From positions 169,501 through 233,500 of the forward strand of contig JABLUY010000011.1 in assembly GCA_013306675.1 (NCBI GenBank): a stretch of 64,000 nucleotides of DNA, written 5' to 3'. This document shows positions 38,783-46,464 of this stretch, piece by piece. This DNA is from Thraustochytrium sp. TN22 (lineage: Eukaryota; Sar; Bigyra; Thraustochytrida; Thraustochytriidae). The notes beneath the pieces were generated by a model, which had not been told where the DNA came from, made no database searches, and worked only from the letters and a program-made list of their open reading frames with translations. The position numbers and the translations under genes are program-made. Numbering within the stretch: position 1 is the first letter of the stretch; each line of letters opens with the position of its first letter.

Positions 38783-40930
38783 CTAGGCGGGCCAGCCCAC
38801 CTGGATCTCCTCGTGCAGCGTGCCGTCAATGGCCACCTTGGCCTGGATGCGGCCCGTGAGCTGCTGGACCTGGTACCGGATCTGAAGGATCTTGTTGGTG
38901 AGCTGCGGGTAGCAAGGGTCCCCGAAGAGCGCCGCGAGGTCCTCGTTCGTGTCGATAAACAGCAAGCGCCCGGCGCGCTGCCGCAGCCGTGCCTCGAGCA
39001 CCTCGCGTACATTGAATTGCTTCGTAGGATCGGTCGGATGACCGTAAATTGCAGCATGAATCAGAATGGATGGTGTCACGGACCGCGCGTCCATGCTAAC
39101 GCTGCGCTTGAGCCGGAACTCCTGGTCCGTCTCCAGCCGGAGTTCGCGCTGGACGCCATTCACTGACATCTGCACGCGCAGGCTCAGCTCGCGGCCCTTG
39201 AACCGCTGACGCCACTCGTGCTCGCCGGGGATCGGGCTCAGGACGAAGAAGATGTCGTCGCCTTCCTCGAAGGCCAGCGTGTCGCCGCCCTGTTGCGCCG
39301 CCAGGGCGCGCACCTGCTGGGTGACCGAGATTGTGTTCGCCTCTTTGGCCAGTGACCCGCGGTGTTTTATCTTGCGCGACCCGTTAAAGTCTCCGTAGTT
39401 AATCAGCTCCGCACGCGTCAGCTTGCGCTCTCCGGACCCTTCGAGGCCAATTGTCGACTTGGGTAGAAGCGAGGCGCTCTTCACCACGAGACTCGGTCCG
39501 ACGATAGGTGCTGCCACGCACACCGGATTCACCAGCCTCCCGTGTGCCTCGGGCGCCAGAATCTCGCCCTCGCGAGGGTCCACTTTGTAGGTGATCTTGA
39601 GCACCTTCTCGATTGCCGTCGTGGGATCACCAAAGTAGTCGTTTAGCAAGTCCGCCGGCGTCAGCCGCAGGTATTGCCCGCGCCCGCGCATGTCCACCAG
39701 CCCTTGCATCTTCTCCGTCACGTTGAAGGATCGCAAAAAGTCATGCGAGTGTCCGTATAGCGCCTTGACGATGGTGAGTCGCGACCGAACGTCGAAGGAC
39801 TGGCCCGTCACCGTCGTGCGGCTGTGCGCCGACGGAGGCGGCACCTCCACGACGATACGCTCCGACAGGCAAAAGTCGTCGTCATCCATGACGCGGGCCG
39901 ATACCTCGCCCACCACACCCTGCAGGCAGTACCGCACACGCAGGAATTTGGTCTCCCCCGGGCAAGGGTCCAGCGCCTCGTCAGACCCGGCCGCCGGCGC
40001 CAGCAAATGCAGCACGTTCACGTCGCTCGGAATCACGAGCCGCTGACCGCCGTGCTTGCTCAGTATCTTCCGCAGCGGCTCTAGCACATCGCGCGCCTTG
40101 GTCGGCTCCGTGCGGTGCCCAATCATGGCCACCATGATTGCCAGCGGAGCTTTGGGCAGCGCCATGAGCGCCTGAAAGGACTCCTTGAGCCACAGCATAC
40201 GCCCGGGCGCCTGATCTTCGAGCTTGATGCCAAAGGTCGGCTCCAAAATGTTCGCGATGATCTCCGTGCTCAGTGGATCCTTCTTGAGTACACCGCGCTG
40301 TTCGCGCCGCAGCCAAGCCTGCCGAGCGCGAGCTAGAACCACCGTGTCGGCTGCCCCCACGCCCACGCGCTGCTCCAGCCGCCGAGCAGCCTCCACCATC
40401 TGGTCGTGCGTTACCTGCAGCGTCTTGCCAGAGCCACCACCCTCCTCTTCCGGGTCCACCAGGTCAATCTCGTGTATCTCGTGGTATACTTCCTCGAACC
40501 GCCCGTACGTCAGCTTGCCATACTTGGCCACGATGCGGCTGTGCGACTTGCACAGGTCAGTGCCGCCCACGCGCCGCCGCTCGCACCGTCGCGCCTCGCC
40601 GTGCACGTTGATACGCGCGGCGCATAGCGGGTAGGGGAGCTTGTCTTCGATCACCGGGTGCGGCGTCGGGATGGACAGCGCTGATGCCGGGGGCAGCTGA
40701 TACTCGCACAGCGGGCATTGCTGGTACATGTACCGCGCCGGCATGGATGGGAACGAGATAAGCTCGCCGCAGTTGCGGCATCGGCCCTCGCTCTTGAGCT
40801 CCGCCACCGCGTCCATCAGCGACGCGCCGTCCTGCGCACGCCGACGCCGACGCCGACGCCGCTCACGCACCTCCTCTGCGATGCTGCGCCGTCGATGCGG
40901 CTGCTGCACTAGTGATGCCGCCTCGTCCAT
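38783..40930 (-). CDS. Zinc-ribbon protein with three DUF3395-like repeats
   Basis: 715 residues if started at MDEAASLVQQ (40930); an upstream in-frame extension runs through a 13-bp repeat and is likely 5' UTR. The N-terminus has CRNCGELI and CPLCEYQL, a zinc ribbon, followed by a Cys/His-containing segment (LCAARINV, RRCERR, LCKSH). Three homologous ~85-residue units follow. Each starts with a YGH-like or IGH motif and a hydrophobic strand, then an FNV/DVLE helix, an (F)GDP turn and a K-x-L-x-I-x-Y strand: ALYGHSHDFLRSFNVTEKMQ...LKITYKV; AAIYGHPTDPTKQFNVREVL...LQIRYQV; the first unit is most diverged. The pattern resembles the DUF3395 domain at the C-terminus of DNAJC11. The protein ends GWPA. 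There is no J domain. Function is unknown. Confidence 0.65.
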   Translation of the reverse strand: MDEAASLVQQPHRRRSIAEEVRERRRRRRRRAQDGASLMDAVAELKSEGRCRNCGELISFPSMPARYMYQQCPLCEYQLPPASALSIPTPHPVIEDKLPYPLCAARINVHGEARRCERRRVGGTDLCKSHSRIVAKYGKLTYGRFEEVYHEIHEIDLVDPEEEGGGSGKTLQVTHDQMVEAARRLEQRVGVGAADTVVLARARQAWLRREQRGVLKKDPLSTEIIANILEPTFGIKLEDQAPGRMLWLKESFQALMALPKAPLAIMVAMIGHRTEPTKARDVLEPLRKILSKHGGQRLVIPSDVNVLHLLAPAAGSDEALDPCPGETKFLRVRYCLQGVVGEVSARVMDDDDFCLSERIVVEVPPPSAHSRTTVTGQSFDVRSRLTIVKALYGHSHDFLRSFNVTEKMQGLVDMRGRGQYLRLTPADLLNDYFGDPTTAIEKVLKITYKVDPREGEILAPEAHGRLVNPVCVAAPIVGPSLVVKSASLLPKSTIGLEGSGERKLTRAELINYGDFNGSRKIKHRGSLAKEANTISVTQQVRALAAQQGGDTLAFEEGDDIFFVLSPIPGEHEWRQRFKGRELSLRVQMSVNGVQRELRLETDQEFRLKRSVSMDARSVTPSILIHAAIYGHPTDPTKQFNVREVLEARLRQRAGRLLFIDTNEDLAALFGDPCYPQLTNKILQIRYQVQQLTGRIQAKVAIDGTLHEEIQVGWPA

Positions 40931-41352
40931 TGAGCCGCGCAAGCGATGCGCGCGCGAGCAATGCGCGCGAGCAATGCGCGCAAGCAATGCGCGCGAGCGA
41001 TGCGCGCACGAGCAATGCGCGCAAGCGATGCCAAAGACCAATCTATGACTCTATCGTGGCCTCTGTGCTCTTGCTACGCACGGGCTCGCCTGCCACGCCC
41101 TATGAAGGCTCCGCGCAACCGAGGGAGACACATGATCGCTGTCCCTCACCAAAACGGATTTTTGCAACCTGGGCTCTTGTTCTCTCGGGCTATGCCAGCC
41201 AGGACAGGCCAAGGCAGAGCAGGGCAGGTCTATTGGCATGCAAGGAGGTGGGAAGAAGACAGACGCGCGTTTTGCGCAGGCAAGCATGCGAGCGTGGAGA
41301 TGGTGTGTCACGCTTTGCGAATCATCAGTCACTTCTTTACACGTTACGTCAG
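40931..41352. other. Spacer with 13-bp repeats
   Basis: It lies between two minus-strand genes. The first ~110 bp are six imperfect 13-bp units (ATGCGCGCGAGCA type, 40939-41032). The remainder is of balanced composition and probably holds the 3' UTR of the FOP-like gene's neighbour and promoter elements. No gene seen. Confidence 0.6.
40939..41032. repeat. 13-bp minisatellite upstream of the zinc-ribbon gene
   Basis: Six units of the form ATGCGCGCGAGCA with A/G and small length variants, immediately upstream of the preferred start codon at 40930. Confidence 0.85.
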
Positions 41353-44300
41353 TCAGTCGAAGACCTCGTCGCAGGACGCCTCCAGTGTGTCGTCGGCGAC
41401 GCCGATCTTGACAGTCTCAACAATGTTCTCATCCAGGTCGATCTGGATATGGGCGATCGGAACGTCCGCTGCAGCCTGAGACTCCGAGGCCGCAGACGCG
41501 GCATCCGCAGCAGACGCGTCACAGTCCTCCTCGTCCTCCTCGCCGCTCATCGAGGCGACGCTCTCTACCTCGGAAGGAACGCTCATCTCCTCCTCGAAGT
41601 CTTCGCCATAGTCGTCCTCGTCTTCGCCGTCGTCGTCCTCGTCTTTGTCGTTCTCCTCCTCCTCCTCCTCCTCCTCCTCCTCCTCTTCTTCTTCTTCTTC
41701 CTTGTCATCTCCTTCGCTCTTCTTGTCGCTCAAGTCAGCCTCTGCAGCCGATGCTTGCTTGTCGAACTCCTCCTCGTACTCCTCCTCCTCATAGTCCTCC
41801 TCCTCATAGTCCTCCTCATCGTCAGCCTTGGGCGATGTCACAACAGATGCACGGGGTGGGACTGGAGCAGGCACCGCCAGATTGACACCAAAGTCCTCAT
41901 CGGACCCAAAGGAGGCATCAAAGGCGTGAACATCCTGCTGCGCAGGCGACGGTGGCTGGCCTGCGTCCGCTTCCGCCTGTGAGCTCTCGGAAGCCTCGTC
42001 CGTCACGTCCTTCGGCCCAGCAGCACCCGACTCTACGACGCTCTTGCGGTCAGCGCCCTCGCTCAGAAGAATACCAGCGTCTTCCTCTGAGTTGAAGGAC
42101 GCGTCAAAGCCGGTCTCCTCTCCGTTGGACAAAACAGGCGAGCCTGGCGTTATGTCGGCAGTGTTCGCTGACGGCGACTTGCCCTGAGCATCGTACGACG
42201 CCGCATTCGCATCATTCCTGTCACCCAAAGCAACTTCCGCGCCCCCTTCCGAGTCAAAGGACGCAGGAAAGGCCTCGTCAGGACCAGCAGCCGGTGACGC
42301 CGAAGCCGACGCGAGCTCGTTGGCATTGTCGTCGGCGAGGAAAGCACCCGCACCCTCCTCCGAATCGAAAGAAGCGCCAGAGCCATCGTCAGCCTTGGAC
42401 AATGCAGGCGACGCAGTGTACTTGGAAACAGACGGGGATGCGAGGCCCTCAACCTCACCGTCGGAGACGGCATCCTTGGCAGAGCCGCTGTCCAGGAGGA
42501 TACCCGCATCCTCCTCGGAGTCAAAAGAGGCGTCGAAGGCATCGTTCGCCTTGCGAGACGCAGGGGACGAAGGCGACGAGGCGGCCTCAACGTCCTCCAT
42601 TTCGTCCTGGTCGAAGGCACGATTTGCCTCGGGCGACGCAGCCGAGACACTGTCCTCGGCTACAGATGGCGACACGAGCTCTTCGCCGCCGTTGGCGGAA
42701 GCCTGCTCCCCGGACGCCGCGTCGTTGGCAGCTTGGTTGGCCAAGAGGACACCTGCGTCGACCTCTGAGTCGAAAGACTCGTCAAGAGCATCCTTCGACT
42801 TGGGGAAGGCGGTCGAGACGTCGTCCTCGGCGATGGACGGGGACCCAAGCTCCTCGCCCAAAGCGCTATCCTCGTCGAAAGGGGGCGACGCGAGCGCCTT
42901 GCCCGAGGTGCTGCCCCTCGCGACAGATGGTGGCGACGAGGACTCCTCGCCCTCGCTCTGGTCCTCGGCAGCAGATGCATCGTCGGCAAGAAGCACGCCC
43001 ACGTCCTCCTCCGAATCAAACGAAGCGTCAAAGGCATCATCGGCCTTGGGCGATGCGAGCTTTCCTTCCTGGTCGCAGGGAGTCGCATCGCTTGCCTTGG
43101 GAGAGTTGTGTTCCTCGCCGAGGCTCTCGGACGCGGCGCTCGCAGCCTTGACTCCGCCCAGGAGGACGCCCGCACCCTCCTCTGAGTCAAAAGATGCGTC
43201 GAAGGCCTCGTTCGGAGCTGGTGACTCGGCGCCCTCGGCGAGCGATTCGACTTCGTCCACCATAGATTCGGCGTCCTCTTCGTCGAGCGCCACCTCGTTT
43301 TGGTGCCGCGCACCCGGCGACATGGCGCCTGCATCCGGCGAAGTGGCGCTCCCCTCCGACATGGTAGCGCCGTTCGGGGGCGTTGCGTCGCTCTCCGCCA
43401 GCGACTCCGTCTCGAGCTGCCTGGGCTGCTCACCCTCAGAGACCTGGTCGTCTTGGTCATCCTGGATCGCAGCCGGGCTGCCAGAGGCGTTTGTTCCGGA
43501 CTCTTGCAGGGCATCGTCCGCCGCGGGCGCGAAGTTGGTGTATTCTTCCTCCATGTCATCGTCCTCACGGGATAGCTTGCTGCCTCCGCCAAGCAAGACC
43601 CCAGCGTCCTCCTCAGAGTCGAAGGAGGCGTCAAACGAAGCTGCGCTGGAGGTCAGCTTCTCCGACATGGTGGCTTTCGCCTCGCTTGAGACGTCCTCGT
43701 CGTCGTCCTGAGCAGGCAGGGCTTTGCTGCTCCCTGCAGCAGACTCTGAGGCAGGACCCTTTGCGAGGATTCCTTCACTGACGAGCCCCTGCTCCTGGGC
43801 GACACTCTCCTTCCCGGCGAGACTCTCTTCCTGGGCGAGACTCTCTTCCTCGGAAAGGCTCTCTTCCTCGACGAGGCTCTCTCCCTCGGCGAGGCTCTCC
43901 GCCTTGGGCGCCTCCGTGACGCTCGCCATGCGATCCAGCTCGCTGCCTGAGAGCTCATCATCCTCGTCGAATTCCTCCTTGTCCTTTGCGCAATCTTCCT
44001 CATCCTCCTCAGAACTCTCCTCGTCCTCGTCTTCTTGCTGCTGCTGCTGCTGCTGCTGCCGGGTGGTTTGGCCGGGCAGCTTGATTCCGAAGGCAATATC
44101 ATCTTCGAAGGAATCAAAGGAGGAGGGCGAAGCCTTGGTGGCCGCCTGATAGGAAAGCTCAGGCGGCGGAGGCGAGGAGGTGGCCGCCAGGGTCGCAAGC
44201 AGACCGTCAGACTCCTCCTCCTCCTCCTCCTCCTCCTCCTCCTCCACTTCTTCCTCCTCCACCTCTTCCTCCTCCTCCTCCACCACCACCTCCTCCTCCA

Positions 44301-45366
44301 CCATCCCATCGACGTCGTCCTCCTCCTTCACGACCGAAAAGGCCTCAGTACCTTTGATGTAGTCGTCCGGGGTGAGCGGACTGTCCAGAGCCAGTGCAGG
44401 ACTGCCCATGCTCTGGCCGCTAGTCGGCGAATGCTGATTCTTGGAGATGGGCTGGGTGATGCCGTCGCCGTCGTCACACAGAGATGCCGGGGACTGCGAG
44501 GCGCTCCACGATACAGCGGCCTTCTGCTCCTCCTCCTCCTCAAGATCGCCAGCGCCGATAGAGTTGCGCGAGGGCGAAGGCGAGAGGGAGACAGCATCCC
44601 GCGCGGACTTGGCGGCCGGGCGCGGCGCGGAGGCGGCGAAGGGACCGCCAATGTCCATGCCAGACTTGGCGCGCGCGATGTCACGCACAACCGCGTCGGG
44701 AAGCTCTGGCGTGGCGACCGCGGCCATCATTACCGGCTTGGTTTCTTGCGAGGCGGAGCGCAGGTCGGCCTCTTCCTCGTGATGCTGCTGCTGCAGCTGG
44801 CGCTGGGAGCGCGAGACCACCCCAGTGCGCTTGGAGGCGGCACTACCGGGTGAGCGGGGAGACGGCGTGTGCCGTGGCGACCGAGGCGAGCCGCCGGGGC
44901 TTCCGGAGCGCGCGGAGCCGGCACGCCGAGGGGAGGGCGGCGCGCCCTGCGCCGCCGGCTGGCCAAGCCGGTCAAAGAGGAGCTCCAGCAGGAGCGGTCG
45001 GTCGCTGTCGCGGAGCGACGCGGCCGGTAGGCCGAGCTGGCGGCCGAGTTGCTGGCGGCCGGCGTAGTCCTCCGGCGCCCAGTCGGCCTCGGGCATGAAC
45101 ACCGCGAGAGTGCGATCCAGCTCGAAGAACTCAAAGTATTCGTGCAGGAGCGCGGCCAAGAGCTTGCTCTGCGGACCGGCCTTGATCTTGCGCACACGCG
45201 GATTCTCCAGGTACACACCGCTCACGCGCTCCTGCTCGTCGAGGGCGGTAAAGACAGCTGCGCGCAGCTGCGCGCGGATCGTGCCGAGCACGCCCTTGGC
45301 CTCGAGGGCGCGCGACACGATGCTCTTCAGCTCCTCCAGCTGCTTCTCACCATCCTGCTGCGCCAT
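41353..45366 (-). CDS. FOP: FOP (FGFR1OP/CEP43)-like basal-body protein with acidic repeat tail
   Basis: 1337 residues from MAQQDGEKQL (45366); the 90 codons upstream in frame are Arg/Gly/Ala-rich and non-ATG. Residues ~5-145 match the TOF/LisH N-terminus of FOP: VLGTIRAQLRAAVFTALDEQE, LLAALLHEYFEFFELDRTLAVFMPEADW, then the Gly-Leu-rich RPLLLELLFDRL. Family knowledge: FOP, FOR20 and OFD1 use this module to dimerise and dock at centrioles/basal bodies. A short basic Ser/Pro region follows, then ~1000 acidic residues carrying about ten copies of a motif near DAFDASFDSEEDAGVLL, separated by Ser/Ala/Glu spacers, and long Glu/Asp runs near the C-terminus. Human FOP is ~400 residues, so this is strongly expanded. 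It supports a flagellated life stage. Confidence 0.75.
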   Translation of the reverse strand: MAQQDGEKQLEELKSIVSRALEAKGVLGTIRAQLRAAVFTALDEQERVSGVYLENPRVRKIKAGPQSKLLAALLHEYFEFFELDRTLAVFMPEADWAPEDYAGRQQLGRQLGLPAASLRDSDRPLLLELLFDRLGQPAAQGAPPSPRRAGSARSGSPGGSPRSPRHTPSPRSPGSAASKRTGVVSRSQRQLQQQHHEEEADLRSASQETKPVMMAAVATPELPDAVVRDIARAKSGMDIGGPFAASAPRPAAKSARDAVSLSPSPSRNSIGAGDLEEEEEQKAAVSWSASQSPASLCDDGDGITQPISKNQHSPTSGQSMGSPALALDSPLTPDDYIKGTEAFSVVKEEDDVDGMVEEEVVVEEEEEEVEEEEVEEEEEEEEEEESDGLLATLAATSSPPPPELSYQAATKASPSSFDSFEDDIAFGIKLPGQTTRQQQQQQQQEDEDEESSEEDEEDCAKDKEEFDEDDELSGSELDRMASVTEAPKAESLAEGESLVEEESLSEEESLAQEESLAGKESVAQEQGLVSEGILAKGPASESAAGSSKALPAQDDDEDVSSEAKATMSEKLTSSAASFDASFDSEEDAGVLLGGGSKLSREDDDMEEEYTNFAPAADDALQESGTNASGSPAAIQDDQDDQVSEGEQPRQLETESLAESDATPPNGATMSEGSATSPDAGAMSPGARHQNEVALDEEDAESMVDEVESLAEGAESPAPNEAFDASFDSEEGAGVLLGGVKAASAASESLGEEHNSPKASDATPCDQEGKLASPKADDAFDASFDSEEDVGVLLADDASAAEDQSEGEESSSPPSVARGSTSGKALASPPFDEDSALGEELGSPSIAEDDVSTAFPKSKDALDESFDSEVDAGVLLANQAANDAASGEQASANGGEELVSPSVAEDSVSAASPEANRAFDQDEMEDVEAASSPSSPASRKANDAFDASFDSEEDAGILLDSGSAKDAVSDGEVEGLASPSVSKYTASPALSKADDGSGASFDSEEGAGAFLADDNANELASASASPAAGPDEAFPASFDSEGGAEVALGDRNDANAASYDAQGKSPSANTADITPGSPVLSNGEETGFDASFNSEEDAGILLSEGADRKSVVESGAAGPKDVTDEASESSQAEADAGQPPSPAQQDVHAFDASFGSDEDFGVNLAVPAPVPPRASVVTSPKADDEEDYEEEDYEEEEYEEEFDKQASAAEADLSDKKSEGDDKEEEEEEEEEEEEEEEENDKDEDDDGEDEDDYGEDFEEEMSVPSEVESVASMSGEEDEEDCDASAADAASAASESQAAADVPIAHIQIDLDENIVETVKIGVADDTLEASCDEVFD

Positions 45367-45690
45367 GTTGGCTCTAGCGCTGGCGCTGGCGCCGCCGGCC
45401 CACGCCAGCTCGCCGCGCCCGCTCGCTTGCCTGTTCGTCAGGCCTCCACTTTCGCCGGTCTTCTGATCTGCTGCTGGCGAGCGGTGCCGCCGTCGCGCCG
45501 AGCTGCGCCGGGAGCTGTCGCGCGCGCCTGGCGGTCTGATCCCGCCGCCGCCGCCGCCGCCGCCGTCGCTCTGCCGCCGCTGCCGCTGCCGCCGCCGCCG
45601 CCGCGCCGCGCCGCGCCGGCCGCCACGCCACGCCACGCCACGGTTTTTTTGCTTTGCGCTCAGGCTGTGGCGCGAAGCTTGACCGTTTCG
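45367..45690. other. Promoter of the FOP-like gene
   Basis: About 320 bp: GCCGCC/CGCCGC trinucleotides, then a pentanucleotide GCGCC/GCCAC run at 45598-45640 and a short T tract. No gene seen apart from the open, ATG-less extension of the FOP-like frame. Confidence 0.5.
45598..45640. repeat. Pentanucleotide run (CGCGC/CGCCA)n
   Basis: About eight 5-bp units ending in four ACGCC units, ~235 bp upstream of the FOP-like start codon. Confidence 0.8.
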
Positions 45691-46194
45691 TCAGGTCCGC
45701 GGCGGCGCCATCGTGGTCGATGGCGGCCCGCCGGCGCCTGGCGCGCGCGCGAGCCGCTGCTTGGCGGCGCGGATGGCGCGGTCTGCGCCCTGGTCCCTCG
45801 CGAGCCTGCCCCCGCCGTCACGCGGCCGCGAGTTCTTGCCCGTGGCGAGGTCCCTGGCGCCCTGAGCGCGCCGCCGCTGCGTTGCCGCGTCCTGCTCCTC
45901 GCGCGCCGACGAGGCTTGCCGCCGGTCCTGCAGCAGGGTCTGCTCGTCGGCGTCGGCGTCCTGGTTGCCCTCGCGCCGCCACTCGTCCTGCCGCTCCTGC
46001 TCCCGCTCGTCCTCCCGCTGCTTCTTGCCCGCGCCCGCGTCGGCGCCGAGCGAGACGAGCAGGCGCGCCATGCGCGCGTCCAGCTCCGCGCTCAGCAGGC
46101 GCGCCTGCTCGCTGCCCATGGGCTGCGCGGCCGTGCGCAGCGCCTCGTCCTGCCACGCCGCGAGCCGCAGCTCCAGCCGCCGCGCGCCGCTCAT
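45691..46194 (-). CDS. Small predicted helical protein, unrecognised
   Basis: 167 residues from MSGARRLELRL (46194). Unlike neighbouring shadow frames, its first half has an ordinary amphipathic pattern (LAAWQDEALRTAAQPMGSEQ, LLSAELDARMARLLVSLGAD) followed by a strongly charged helix (KKQREDEREQERQDEWRRE) and a basic tail. It sits between the FOP-like start and the divergent RhoGEF gene, with a TTTTCGAAAA element ~90 bp upstream. I do not recognise it. It could be a chance frame in GC-rich sequence. Confidence 0.4.
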   Translation of the reverse strand: MSGARRLELRLAAWQDEALRTAAQPMGSEQARLLSAELDARMARLLVSLGADAGAGKKQREDEREQERQDEWRREGNQDADADEQTLLQDRRQASSAREEQDAATQRRRAQGARDLATGKNSRPRDGGGRLARDQGADRAIRAAKQRLARAPGAGGPPSTTMAPPRT

Positions 46195-46464
46195 CGAGGC
46201 CGCCGCCGCCGCGTGCGCCCTCGCGCGCGCGCGCCCGCCGCCGCCGCCGCCGCCGCCGCCGAATTGGCGACAGCTTGAATTTTGAATTTTCGAAAAGCGC
46301 ATCCTCATCAACATGCTGGAGCGCGGCGTCTCGACGCCTCCGGGCGTCGGGCACAACGCCAACTCTGCGCGCGGCGCATCGAGTCGGGTGGGCGTCGGCG
46401 CGGCGCGGCGCGGGCGGCGAGCGAGCGGAGGCGCGGGCCCGGCCCTGCCGCGCTGGCCGCCGCA
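46195..46464. promoter_or_regulatory. Divergent promoter with TTTTCGAAAA element
   Basis: GCC trinucleotide repeats at 46234-46260 are followed by an A/T island GAATTTTGAATTTTCGAAAAG (46278-46298), the only such island for kilobases. It shares the TTTTCGAAAA core with the element upstream of the ADP/ATP carrier. Confidence 0.35.
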
